DNA from: Pusillimonas sp. MFBS29
Lineage (GTDB): Bacteria > Pseudomonadota > Gammaproteobacteria > Burkholderiales > Burkholderiaceae_B
Direction: 5' to 3'
Length of the DNA: 64,000 bases
Assembly: GCF_020687695.1 (NCBI RefSeq)
Contig: NZ_JAJEWL010000002.1
Span: 124,001-188,000, forward strand
This document shows positions 54,878-62,645 of this stretch, one piece after another. Numbering within the stretch: position 1 is the stretch's first letter; each line of letters begins with the position of its first letter. A program made the translations under genes and the position numbers. The notes beneath the pieces were generated by a model. That model did not search any database and was not told the DNA's origin. It saw only the letters and a program-made list of their open reading frames with translations.

Positions 54878-56395
54878 ATGAGAACCTGGTTCTGGACCCT
54901 GATCGTATTGGCCGCCGCGGTGGGCCTGGCTTTGGTGTTGCGCGAGCATAGCGGCAATGTACTGATCGTCGCCCAACCCTGGCGTATCGAGCTTTCACTT
55001 ACCTTGGCCGTATTACTGTTGCTGGCCAGCTTCATCATTCTGTATTGCCTGATTCGTGTGCTGGCCTGGATAGGCGTGCGTCCGGAGCGTTTCCGTTCCT
55101 GGCGCAGCCTGCGCTCGCAAAAGCGCGAGCACGAACTGCTCGAGAATGGCTGGATCAGCGTCCTGGAAGGCCGTTACGCGGAAGGCGAAAAAGATCTTTC
55201 CAAATTGCTGGATCGCACCAAAACCAAAAGTCGCAAAGTGCTGGCCGGCCTGACGTCGGCACGGGCGGCGCATCATATGGGCGAATTCGCTCGTCGCGAC
55301 GAAGCATTGACCCTGGCGCGCCAGAGCGCCCAGGATGACCCACGCCTTAGCGAAGCGACCGCAACCGTCACTGCCGAGATGTATCTGGATCAGAACCGGC
55401 CCCAGGATGCGCTGGTGTTGCTGCAGCCACTGCAGGACGCCTCTGCCCGGCATTTCCACGCAACCCGCTTGTTGCTGCGTGCCCACCGTCAATTGCGTAA
55501 TCATGATCGCGTTTTCGAACTTACGCGCTTGCTGTCGCGCCGTGGCGTACTGGAAAAATCCGAGGCGGTTCAGCTTATCGAAACCTCTGCGGCAGCCCGT
55601 CTGCGTGCAGGCGGCTACGAAGAATTCAAATCCATCTGGGGCGATCTCAAGTCCGACGAGCGTGTGCTGCCCGATGTGGCGCTGGCCGCTGCAAATATTC
55701 AAGCCGGGCAGGGCAACATCGATGAGGCTTCGAAAATACTGGAAACCGCTCTGGCCGTAAAAATGGATGCTCGTCTGCTTAACGCCTACTCGCAGTGCCC
55801 GCCCGAGCACGTGGCTCGCAGGCTGAGCAAAGCCGAGGTCTGGCTTAAGTCGCATCCCGACGACTCCGCCTTGCTGGCTGCGCTGGGCAATCTTTGCCTG
55901 ACCGGCGAGCTGTGGGGGCAGGGCGAGCGCTATCTGTTGCGCAGCATGAAAATACGCAGCGATATGCGCATACATGCTTTGCTGGGCAACTTGTACGACC
56001 GGCTGGGCCGTGCCGCCGATGCCATGAAGCACTGGCGTCTCGCATCCAGCGTGGCCGGAGTGCTGCCGACGCTGCCCGCCCATCGGGTATTGCCTGCAGC
56101 CGACACACGTGCAGATCCCACATTGGTCGATGTCGAGCGCATGCCTGCGCAGGCCAGCGTCGTGCGTGACATGCATGTACCCCTGGCTGCCAGCGCCTCC
56201 GACTTCGTCAGCGACGACGAGCTCAGCGCCACTGCCGACGCTCCTGCAACACGGCCCCAGGTTCCGGCGCCCACATCGCAGGAAGTTGATAGCCCTGACG
56301 CCTATCCTGACGAATATTTCGACAGTGCGCCCATACCTGGTGTCGATCTGTCACAAACCTCGGATCGTCCTCATCGCGGTTCAGGCAACGATTGA
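54878..56395 (+). CDS. hemY: HemY membrane-anchored TPR protein
   Basis: A 505-residue protein with two N-terminal membrane spans (about residues 5-21 and 38-62) and a cytoplasmic TPR-like helical region (about 90-390; ENGWISVLEGRYAEGEKDLS, LLGNLYDRLGRAADAMKHW). The final 110 residues are disordered and acidic. HemY of this type is a scaffold-like partner in late heme biosynthesis, not the protoporphyrinogen oxidase of Gram-positive bacteria that shares its name. It ends the hemCDXY block; ppa starts 36 bp later. Confidence 0.92.
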   Translation: MRTWFWTLIVLAAAVGLALVLREHSGNVLIVAQPWRIELSLTLAVLLLLASFIILYCLIRVLAWIGVRPERFRSWRSLRSQKREHELLENGWISVLEGRYAEGEKDLSKLLDRTKTKSRKVLAGLTSARAAHHMGEFARRDEALTLARQSAQDDPRLSEATATVTAEMYLDQNRPQDALVLLQPLQDASARHFHATRLLLRAHRQLRNHDRVFELTRLLSRRGVLEKSEAVQLIETSAAARLRAGGYEEFKSIWGDLKSDERVLPDVALAAANIQAGQGNIDEASKILETALAVKMDARLLNAYSQCPPEHVARRLSKAEVWLKSHPDDSALLAALGNLCLTGELWGQGERYLLRSMKIRSDMRIHALLGNLYDRLGRAADAMKHWRLASSVAGVLPTLPAHRVLPAADTRADPTLVDVERMPAQASVVRDMHVPLAASASDFVSDDELSATADAPATRPQVPAPTSQEVDSPDAYPDEYFDSAPIPGVDLSQTSDRPHRGSGND

Positions 56396-56431
56396 TTTTT
56401 TCTTGTTTTTATCTTTAAGGCTATATTAAGC

Positions 56432-56968
56432 ATGAGCTTAGACCGCGTACCTGCTGGCAATAAACTGCCGGACGAATTCAATGTAGTTATCGAAATCCCC
56501 ATGAACGCTGATCCGGTCAAATACGAAGTCGATAAAGACTCCGGTACCGTGTTTGTCGATCGCTTCATGCTGACAGCCATGCACTATCCCTGCAATTATG
56601 GCTACATCCCCCAAACCATTTCCGACGATGGCGACCCCGTTGACGTGCTGGTGCTGGCCCCGTTCCCCATACAGGTCGGTGCCGTGATCCGTTCGCGCGC
56701 CATCGGTGTGTTGAATATGGACGACGAAGCAGGTGGCGATGCCAAGTTGCTGGCTGTGCCTGTCGACAAACTCTACCCTCCTTACCGTAACATCAAGTCG
56801 CCGGCCGACTTGCCTGAAGAAGATCTGGCCCGCATTCAACATTTCTTCGAGCACTACAAAGATCTCGAGAAAGGCAAATGGGTCAAGGTCAAGGGCTGGG
56901 ACGGTGCAGACGCCGCACGCAAGGAAATCGTGGACAGCGCCGAACGTTACGCCAAGGATGGCAAGTAA
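56432..56968 (+). CDS. ppa: Inorganic pyrophosphatase
   Basis: A 178-residue family I soluble pyrophosphatase that hydrolyses PPi to drive biosynthesis. The signature [13 protein letters not shown] is at about residues 65-77 and includes the metal-binding aspartates; [18 protein letters not shown] (about 21-38) and [13 protein letters not shown] are also conserved. The enzyme is complete. Its TAA stop is followed with no spacing by the ATG of a fumarylacetoacetate-hydrolase family gene, so the two are likely co-translated. Confidence 0.97.
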   Translation: MSLDRVPAGNKLPDEFNVVIEIPMNADPVKYEVDKDSGTVFVDRFMLTAMHYPCNYGYIPQTISDDGDPVDVLVLAPFPIQVGAVIRSRAIGVLNMDDEAGGDAKLLAVPVDKLYPPYRNIKSPADLPEEDLARIQHFFEHYKDLEKGKWVKVKGWDGADAARKEIVDSAERYAKDGK

Positions 56969-57667
56969 ATGGAAACCATCATTCCCGCATTGCCCGTTGC
57001 AGCGCTGGCGGTGGCGGATTCGAGCGCAGTATTTCCTGTCAGGCGGGTTTATTGTGTTGGGCGCAACTATGCTGAACACGCCAAGGAAATGGGCTTTACC
57101 GGTCGCGAAGATCCCTTTTTCTTTTGCAAGCCGGCTGACGCGCTGCTGCAAGCGGCCGACGGCGAAGTTGCCAAACTGCCTTACCCGCCCAAAACCTCCA
57201 ATCTGCACTACGAGATCGAACTGGTGGTGGCATTGGATAAGGGCGGGCGCGACCTCACCGTCGAACAGGCGGCTGAGTGTGTCTGGGGCTATGCCATAGG
57301 TCTGGACATGACACGCCGTGATCTTCAGGGCGATGCCAAGAAGCAGGGGCGTCCCTGGGAAGTAGGCAAGGCGTTTGATCACTCCGCGCCCATAGGTCCG
57401 CTGCACCCGCGCGAGAAGGTCGGCACGCTCGATTCCGGTGCGATTACGCTGAGCGTAAATGATGAAATCCGCCAATCCAGTGATCTGTCGCAGATGATAT
57501 GGAATATCGCCGAATCCATCGCCTACCTGTCAGGCTTGTTCGAATTGAAGGCGGGCGATATTATCTTTACCGGAACGCCGGAAGGCGTAGGCCCGGTTGT
57601 TGTTGGCGACACGATGATCGGCGCAATAAAGGGCCTGGGTGAACTGCACGTAACAGTAACCGAGTAA
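56969..57667 (+). CDS. Fumarylacetoacetate hydrolase family protein
   Basis: A 232-residue protein of the FAH fold: VYCVGRNYAEHAKEMG (about residues 28-43), LHYEIELVVALDKGGRDL (about 77-94, with the metal-binding Glu pair), GYAIGLDMTRRDLQ and IIFTGTPEGVGPV (about 193-205). Members cleave C-C bonds or decarboxylate small oxo-acids (maleylpyruvate, oxaloacetate, acylpyruvate). Length and motifs fit the acylpyruvase/oxaloacetate-decarboxylase group. It follows ppa directly (TAAATG). No ring-cleavage genes adjoin it. Confidence 0.9.
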   Translation: METIIPALPVAALAVADSSAVFPVRRVYCVGRNYAEHAKEMGFTGREDPFFFCKPADALLQAADGEVAKLPYPPKTSNLHYEIELVVALDKGGRDLTVEQAAECVWGYAIGLDMTRRDLQGDAKKQGRPWEVGKAFDHSAPIGPLHPREKVGTLDSGAITLSVNDEIRQSSDLSQMIWNIAESIAYLSGLFELKAGDIIFTGTPEGVGPVVVGDTMIGAIKGLGELHVTVTE

Positions 57668-57708
57668 TCACTTAAATAAACGCAAGCTTGCGTAAACAAG
57701 GAGCGATC

Positions 57709-57840
57709 ATGACTAATAAAATTCTGGCTCTGTTTGCTTTGGTCGGTTGCCTGGCCATGGCCGGGTGCGCCAATACTGTCGACGGCGCGGGTAAAGACAT
57801 CAGCAATGCGGGCAATGCAATTTCCAAATCCGTGAAGTAA
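57709..57840 (+). CDS. Entericidin-family small lipoprotein
   Basis: A 43-residue gene: ATG 57709 with AAGGAG just upstream, signal peptide MTNKILALFALVGCLAMAGC with the lipobox AMAGC and lipidation at Cys20, then ANTVDGAGKDISNAGNAI, the amphipathic mature helix of entericidin A/B. Entericidins are small membrane-active lipoproteins first described as a toxin/antidote pair; only one is present here. It is a stand-alone gene with a strong terminator about 45 bp after its stop. Confidence 0.87.
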   Translation: MTNKILALFALVGCLAMAGCANTVDGAGKDISNAGNAISKSVK

Positions 57841-57886
57841 TGGGCAGCAGGCACCCGTACCGGGCGACCTGAACCTGCCAGCCAAG

Positions 57887-57912
57887 GCCGGGCGCATGCC
57901 CGGCTTTTTTTT
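57887..57912 (+). terminator. Intrinsic terminator after the entericidin gene
   Basis: GCCGGGC, loop GCAT, GCCCGGC, then eight T. Perfect stem. Confidence 0.9.
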
Positions 57913-57951
57913 CGCCTGTCACAGGCATGGTTTCCCAGTGTCATCGCGTGC

Positions 57952-57969
57952 ATGTCATAAAAGCGTCAC
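57952..57969 (+). promoter_or_regulatory. Candidate Pho box upstream of phnC
   Basis: ATGTCATAAAAGCGTCAC matches the 18-base PhoB consensus (CTGTCATAWAWCTGTCAY) at 15 positions by my count. It is 85 bp before the phnC ATG, with TTTAAT shortly downstream as a possible -10. It suggests phosphate-starvation induction. Confidence 0.7.
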
Positions 57970-58054
57970 GCTCATTTAATCTGTAGGTCATGCACAGTTT
58001 CTAAGATTCCGTCTGTTACGGCGATACGTCGCCTGGTATTTTAGGAAACTATTC

Positions 58055-58888
58055 ATGCATTCAGCTATCAATGTCTCGGGCTTGAACAAAAGCTTTGGCG
58101 GCAAGCAAGTGCTGTTTGATCTGGGGCTGGCCGTAGAGCCGGGCGAGATGGTGGCCTTGATTGGCGCATCGGGTTCAGGCAAGTCAACGTTGCTGCGCCA
58201 TCTGGCAGGCCTGGCTTGCGCAGACGGTGGCGCCGGCAGCTCTATACAGGTTCTGGGCCGTTCTGTTCAGTCGGCAGGGCGCTTGAACGGACAAGTGCGC
58301 CGCCTGCGTGCCGATATCGGCTACATCTTTCAGCAATTCAATCTGGTTGGTCGTCTTAGCGTGCTCAGCAATGTGCTGCTGGGGCGTCTGGGCCGCATGC
58401 CGCGCTTGCGCGGCTCACTGGGTCTGTTCAACCACGAAGAAAAACTAAGCGCCATGGCTGCTCTGGAACGAGTGGGCCTGGCCGAATTTGCGCACAGGCG
58501 GGCCTCCACGCTCTCGGGCGGGCAGCAGCAACGCGTGGCGATTGCCCGCGCCTTGACGCAAGAGGCTGAAATTATCCTGGCCGACGAGCCTATCGCTTCG
58601 CTTGACCCTGAGTCGGCGCGCAAGGTGATGGACATCCTGGCAGACATCAACGCAACCGACGGCAAAACCGTGGTGGTTACCCTGCATCAGGTCGACTACG
58701 CCGCACGCTACTGCGAACGCGTTGTTGCGCTCAAGGATGGACGTGTTCATTACGACGGCCCGGTGCAAGCGCTCAGCGGCGCATTTTTGAATGAGCTGTA
58801 TGACGGTGATCTTGATGCCGGCCTGTTGCTGCCCAAGCCGGCGCAGCACGGAGCAAGCCATATACCCCTTTCTTTAGTTGCAGCCTGA
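58055..58888 (+). CDS. phnC: Phosphonate ABC transporter ATP-binding protein
   Basis: A 277-residue ABC ATPase that powers phosphonate uptake. Walker A is [14 protein letters not shown] (about residues 36-49), the signature [15 protein letters not shown] (about 152-166), Walker [14 protein letters not shown] (about 173-185) and the switch histidine VVVTLHQ (about 207-213). It is the first gene of the phn cluster, under a probable Pho box. Its stop codon lies inside an intrinsic terminator, so the messages of phnC and the downstream genes may differ in level. Confidence 0.96.
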   Translation: MHSAINVSGLNKSFGGKQVLFDLGLAVEPGEMVALIGASGSGKSTLLRHLAGLACADGGAGSSIQVLGRSVQSAGRLNGQVRRLRADIGYIFQQFNLVGRLSVLSNVLLGRLGRMPRLRGSLGLFNHEEKLSAMAALERVGLAEFAHRRASTLSGGQQQRVAIARALTQEAEIILADEPIASLDPESARKVMDILADINATDGKTVVVTLHQVDYAARYCERVVALKDGRVHYDGPVQALSGAFLNELYDGDLDAGLLLPKPAQHGASHIPLSLVAA

Positions 58889-58917
58889 TGAGCGTGTGCT
58901 CATCGGGTTTTCTTTGT
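58884..58917 (+). terminator. Intrinsic terminator overlapping the phnC stop
   Basis: CCTGATGAGC, loop GTGT, GCTCATCGGG (one G-U pair), followed by TTTTCTTTGTT. The left arm includes the phnC TGA. It sits between genes that are normally one operon, directly before a PhnF-type palindrome. Confidence 0.75.
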
Positions 58918-58918
58918 T

Positions 58919-58940
58919 TCGACTTGTCTAGACAAGTCGA
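58919..58940. promoter_or_regulatory. Candidate PhnF operator between phnC and phnD
   Basis: A perfect 22-bp palindrome whose central 16 bases are ACTTGTCTAGACAAGT. The same 16 bases recur at 60874-60889 in the start of phnF. It lies between the phnC terminator and the phnD ribosome-binding site (AGGAG at 58954). Confidence 0.8.
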
Positions 58941-58965
58941 CCAGTCCCTACACAGGAGTAACAGT

Positions 58966-59970
58966 ATGTTTAAAGGTATGCGCAAAGCGCTGCTGGCCAC
59001 CGCAATCACGGGCATGTCTTTGTTTGGCGCCGCCCAGGCCGAAGAGCTCAAGGAGCTGAATTTCGGAATTATTTCCACTGAATCCTCCCAGAACCTGAAG
59101 GCGCAATGGGATCCATTTCTGGCCGACATGGGCAAGCAGACCGGCATGAAGATCAATGCCTACTTTGCCCCTGACTACGCCGGCATTATCCAGGGCATGC
59201 GCTTCGACAAGGTAGACGTGGCCTGGTATGGCAATAAATCAGCCATGGAAGCGGTGGACCGCGCCGGCGGCGAAGTCATCATGCAGACCGTTGCAGCAGA
59301 TGGCAAGCCTGGCTACTGGAGCCTGCTGATTGCCCATAAAGATAGCCCGATCAACTCGGTTGAAGATATGCTGGCAAACGCCAAGGATCTGAACTTCGGC
59401 AACGGCGATCCCAACTCTACTTCGGGCTTCCTGGTTCCCGGCTACTACGTGTTCGCCAAGAACAATGTCGATCCCAAGCAAATCTTCAAGCGCACCCTGA
59501 ACTCCAGCCATGAAGTCAATGCATTGAGCGTGGCCAACAAGCAGGTGGATGTGGCTACTTTCAATACCGAAGGCATGGAGCGTCTGGAACAGACCCATCC
59601 TGATAAAGCCGCCCAGCTTAAGGAAATATGGAGGTCGCCGCTGATTCCATCGGACCCCATCGTATGGCGCAAGAATCTGCCCGAAGCCACCAAGGCCAAG
59701 GTACTTGCCTTCTTCAATAACTATGGCGCCAACCAGCAAGAGCTGGATGTGCTGGCAGGCCTGCAGTGGGGCAAATTCCGTGCTTCCAGTGACGACCAGT
59801 TGCTGCCCATACGCCAGCTGGAACTGTTCAAGCAGCGCAGCCAGGTTGCTGCCGACAGCACGCTCAGCGACAGCGAAAAGAAGGCAAAGCTGGCCAGCAT
59901 AGACAGCGATCTTGAGAAGTTGGCCGTACGTATGGCTGAACTCGAGAAGAAAGTCGCCAGCGCCAAGTAA
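58966..59970 (+). CDS. phnD: Phosphonate ABC transporter substrate-binding protein
   Basis: A 334-residue periplasmic binding protein for phosphonates. Signal peptide MRKALLATAITGMSLFGAAQ (from residue 5), cleavage after AQA. The mature protein has LNFGIISTESSQNLKAQWDP (about residues 30-49), FDKVDVAWYGNKSAMEAV (about 83-100) and GDPNSTSGFLVPGYYVF (about 147-163), the PhnD ligand-loop blocks. The last 50 residues form a charged helix. ATG 58966 has a good AGGAG site. It is preceded by a palindrome and followed by a strong stem-loop, which may set its abundance apart from the membrane components. Confidence 0.96.
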   Translation: MFKGMRKALLATAITGMSLFGAAQAEELKELNFGIISTESSQNLKAQWDPFLADMGKQTGMKINAYFAPDYAGIIQGMRFDKVDVAWYGNKSAMEAVDRAGGEVIMQTVAADGKPGYWSLLIAHKDSPINSVEDMLANAKDLNFGNGDPNSTSGFLVPGYYVFAKNNVDPKQIFKRTLNSSHEVNALSVANKQVDVATFNTEGMERLEQTHPDKAAQLKEIWRSPLIPSDPIVWRKNLPEATKAKVLAFFNNYGANQQELDVLAGLQWGKFRASSDDQLLPIRQLELFKQRSQVAADSTLSDSEKKAKLASIDSDLEKLAVRMAELEKKVASAK

Positions 59971-59975
59971 ATACT

Positions 59976-60016
59976 AAATGCCCCGTGCCGGCCCGACAGA
60001 GCGGCATGGGGCATTT
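59976..60016 (+). other. Stem-loop between phnD and phnE
   Basis: AAATGCCCCGTGCCG pairs over 15 bp with CGGCATGGGGCATTT (one G-U pair) around an 11-base loop, starting 5 bp after the phnD stop. There is little T-tract, so it is more likely an mRNA-stabilising or partial-termination element that keeps the binding protein more abundant than the permease. Confidence 0.65.
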
Positions 60017-60037
60017 GCACTAAAGACGATTTATCCC

Positions 60038-60832
60038 ATGACAGGTTTGGTCTCTACTTCTTTATCGTATCAGGCACCCAAGCGTTCCTGGTCTCAGTTG
60101 CTGGGTTGGCTTGCGCTGGTGCTGCTGCTGGCATGGTCCTGGGATGGCGCGGAAATGAATCCCGTCATGCTCTGGCGCGATGCCGACAACATGCGTACTT
60201 TTCTGGCTGATTTTTTCCCGCCGGACTTTCGCTACTGGCAGCTGTACATGAGCGAAATGCTGATCACCGTGCAGATTGCGGTTTGGGGCACAGCGCTGGC
60301 CATCGTTTTTTCCATACCCCTGGGTATTCTTTGCTCTGAAAACATTGCGCCCTGGTGGATCTGCCAGCCGGTGCGACGCGTCATGGATGCGTTCCGCTCC
60401 ATCAACGAGATGGTTTTCGCCATGCTCTTTGTTGTGGCGGTAGGCCTGGGGCCCTTCGCGGGCGTAATGGCTTTGTTTGTGGGTACCACGGGCGTGCTGG
60501 CCAAGTTGTTTGCCGAGGCGGTCGAAGCCATCGAACCCGGTCCGGTAGAAGGTGTCAGGGCAACGGGCTCGAGCAGCCTTCAGGAAGTCATTTACGGCGT
60601 GATACCCCAGGTGCTGCCGTTATGGATCTCGTACGCGTTGTATCGCTTTGAATCCAACGTGCGCTCGGCCACCGTTGTGGGCATGGTTGGTGCCGGTGGC
60701 ATCGGCGTCACCCTGTGGGAAGCCATACGCGGGTTTCAGCTGGCGCAGACCTGCGCGATTCTCATCATCATCATTGTTGCGGTCAGTCTTATAGACATTG
60801 TGTCGCAGCGCCTGCGCAAACACTTTATTTAA
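60038..60832 (+). CDS. phnE: Phosphonate ABC transporter permease
   Basis: A 264-residue permease with about six membrane segments. The ABC permease EAA loop is present as [20 protein letters not shown] (about residues 168-187), and [20 protein letters not shown] and [20 protein letters not shown] are PhnE-typical. ATG 60038 gives a normal length; an in-frame codon at 59978 lies in the upstream stem-loop and is rejected. It completes the PhnCDE importer. phnF begins 37 bp downstream. Confidence 0.94.
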   Translation: MTGLVSTSLSYQAPKRSWSQLLGWLALVLLLAWSWDGAEMNPVMLWRDADNMRTFLADFFPPDFRYWQLYMSEMLITVQIAVWGTALAIVFSIPLGILCSENIAPWWICQPVRRVMDAFRSINEMVFAMLFVVAVGLGPFAGVMALFVGTTGVLAKLFAEAVEAIEPGPVEGVRATGSSSLQEVIYGVIPQVLPLWISYALYRFESNVRSATVVGMVGAGGIGVTLWEAIRGFQLAQTCAILIIIIVAVSLIDIVSQRLRKHFI

Positions 60833-60869
60833 GCGGAGACAGAGGCGGCTGGTACGCCTTTTTCAAACC

Positions 60870-61592
60870 ATGAACTTGTCTAGACAAGTGAGTCCGAAGT
60901 ATCTGGAGCTGGCGCAGACGCTGCGCGAGGAACTCGATATTTACGAGGCAGGTGATTACCTGCCTGCCGAATCCGCTCTGGCGGAGCGTTTCAATGTCAA
61001 CCGCCATACCCTGCGCCGGGCGGTTGATGAGCTGATAGCAGAAGGGCGGGTGTTGCGTCACAAAGGGCGTGGTACCTGCGTGTTGCCACGACCGATCATT
61101 TATCCGGTTCATGCTGCAAGTGCCTACAGCCAGACGCTGGAGCATATGGGATTTCATTCCCGGGCCATCGTGCTGGGCAAGCGCAAGCGGACAGCCACTG
61201 CAGATGAATCGCAAGCCTTGCAGCTGAACAACGATGAGCCGGTGCTCGAGGTCGAAACCTTGCGTTTTCTGGATGATCAGCCCATCAGTCTGATTAGCCA
61301 CTGCTTTGCCGAGCGCCATCAGAACGTGGTTCACGGCTATAGCGGTGGCTCCATGCGTGCGTATCTGGCGCAACGCGGCATCAGGCTCAAGCGCGTCTCC
61401 ACACTGATAGGTGCACGTACCCCAACCCAGCGCGACGCTTTGCGCCTGCTCATGCCCAGGCATACGCCGGTCCTGAGCATACGCACGCTCTCGAGCAATG
61501 GCGACGGCGCTTCGTTCGAGCTGTCCAACTCGATCACGCGCGCCGATCGTTTCAAGTATCACGTCATTTCAGGAGAACAACATGACGATTAA
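60870..61592 (+). CDS. phnF: Phosphonate metabolism regulator PhnF (GntR/HutC family)
   Basis: A 240-residue regulator. The N-terminal winged helix has LAQTLREELDIYEAGDYLPA and SALAERFNVNRHTLRRAVDE (about residues 14-54), followed by RHKGRGTCVLPRP. The C-terminal UTRA domain (about 85-235) has VLEVETLRFLDDQPI and RTPTQRDALRLLMPRHTPVL. Codons 2-7 are themselves the operator palindrome, so the protein probably binds its own start region. The gene overlaps phnG by 11 bp. Ribosome-binding site is weak. The ligand is unknown; phosphonate or a C-P lyase intermediate is plausible. Confidence 0.93.
   Translation: MNLSRQVSPKYLELAQTLREELDIYEAGDYLPAESALAERFNVNRHTLRRAVDELIAEGRVLRHKGRGTCVLPRPIIYPVHAASAYSQTLEHMGFHSRAIVLGKRKRTATADESQALQLNNDEPVLEVETLRFLDDQPISLISHCFAERHQNVVHGYSGGSMRAYLAQRGIRLKRVSTLIGARTPTQRDALRLLMPRHTPVLSIRTLSSNGDGASFELSNSITRADRFKYHVISGEQHDD
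60874..60889. promoter_or_regulatory. Second PhnF-type palindrome, inside the phnF start
   Basis: ACTTGTCTAGACAAGT begins at the fifth base of the phnF coding sequence. It is identical to the core of the palindrome at 58919-58940. Binding here would block translation-start DNA or act as a transcription roadblock within the operon. Confidence 0.78.
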
Positions 61593-62052
61593 TCCGGATA
61601 AGGGGGCTGCCAGCGATGCGCTGGCCCGGCGCCAGCAGTGGATGCGTGTGCTGGCGCGAGCCGGCGCACGGCTGAACAGGTTTGACGATGTCTTGCGCCA
61701 GCATGAGTATCGCTACATACGTCCCGCCGAGATCGGCATGGTCATGGTACGTGGTCGCGCAGGCGCGACGGGTGCGGCATTCAATCTGGGCGAGATGACC
61801 GTTACGCGTTGCGTGGTGCAGCTGGACAATGGTCGTCACGGATATGGCTATGTGGCCGGTCGCAGCAAACCCCATGCGCAACTGGCTGCATTGGCAGATG
61901 CCCATCTGCAGGGCGAACAGCAGGACTACTGGATGAGCAGCCTGATTGAACCTCTGGAGCGAGAGCAAATGGCCGAACGTGCTGCCAGGGAAGCGCAAAG
62001 CGCTGCGACGAAAGTTGATTTCGTCACCATGGTACGAGGGGAGGACGACTGA
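61582..62052 (+). CDS. phnG: C-P lyase subunit PhnG
   Basis: A 156-residue subunit of the carbon-phosphorus lyase core complex (PhnGHIJ), which with PhnI attaches the phosphonate to the ribose of ATP. Family blocks: ARRQQWMRVLARAGARL (about residues 15-31), RPAEIGMVMVRGRAGATGAA (about 47-66), NLGEMTVTRCVVQL (about 68-81) and GYGYVAGRSKPHAQLAALAD. It starts inside the end of phnF with AGGAG upstream and ends in a TGATG overlap with phnH. Confidence 0.96.
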   Translation: MTINPDKGAASDALARRQQWMRVLARAGARLNRFDDVLRQHEYRYIRPAEIGMVMVRGRAGATGAAFNLGEMTVTRCVVQLDNGRHGYGYVAGRSKPHAQLAALADAHLQGEQQDYWMSSLIEPLEREQMAERAAREAQSAATKVDFVTMVRGEDD

Positions 62053-62645
62053 TGGACAACTTGTTGATGCCTGCCTTTGCAGAGCCGGTTCATGCTTCTC
62101 AACAGGTATTCCGGCATGCCCTGAAAGCATTGTCTGAGCCTGGCCTGCTTCAGAACGTCGGTGACGTGCCCGGCCTTGATTGCCTGGCGCCCGCGACCTA
62201 CGCCCTGTGCCTGAGTCTGCTGGACAGCGATACCACGCTGTGGCTGAGTCCTTCGCTGGATACAGCGCAGGTCAGGGCCAACCTGACATTTCATTGCGGC
62301 TGTCCCATAGTCGAACAGCCGCAGCAGGCTGCGTTTGCCATCCTGGACGGTAGCCGCGATACGGATATTTCTGCCTTCAACACAGGCACCGACCGTGATC
62401 CGCACTTGTCATGCACGGTGCTGTTGCAGCTGGACAGTCTTGATTCCGGTGCGGCCACTTTATGGCGCGGCCCGGGCATTTTGAACAAGCGCACTGTGCG
62501 TTTGCCCTTGCCGCCGGCCTTCTGGGCGCAGCGGGTACAGCAGCCGTTTCCACAAGGCGTGGATATGTTCATGACGTCGGGTTCGAGTGTTATGGGCCTG
62601 CCGCGCAGCACCAAAGTTTCTCCTGCCATCCAAGAGGTGATCTGA
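62052..62645 (+). CDS. phnH: C-P lyase subunit PhnH
   Basis: A 197-residue PhnH, the dimeric scaffold-like subunit of the PhnGHIJ core. FAEPVHASQQVFRHALKALS (about residues 7-26) is the family N-terminus; FHCGCPIVEQP (about 78-88) and WRGPGILNKRTVRLP (about 137-151) are also typical. The fold resembles PLP-dependent transferases but has no PLP lysine. Translation is coupled to phnG by the TGATG overlap and phnI begins right after its stop. Confidence 0.95.
   Translation: MDNLLMPAFAEPVHASQQVFRHALKALSEPGLLQNVGDVPGLDCLAPATYALCLSLLDSDTTLWLSPSLDTAQVRANLTFHCGCPIVEQPQQAAFAILDGSRDTDISAFNTGTDRDPHLSCTVLLQLDSLDSGAATLWRGPGILNKRTVRLPLPPAFWAQRVQQPFPQGVDMFMTSGSSVMGLPRSTKVSPAIQEVI

Noticed and set aside
55013-56176. 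A 387-codon frame antisense to hemY
   Set aside because: Gln/His-rich shadow frame with no family character; hemY is supported by synteny and membrane topology.
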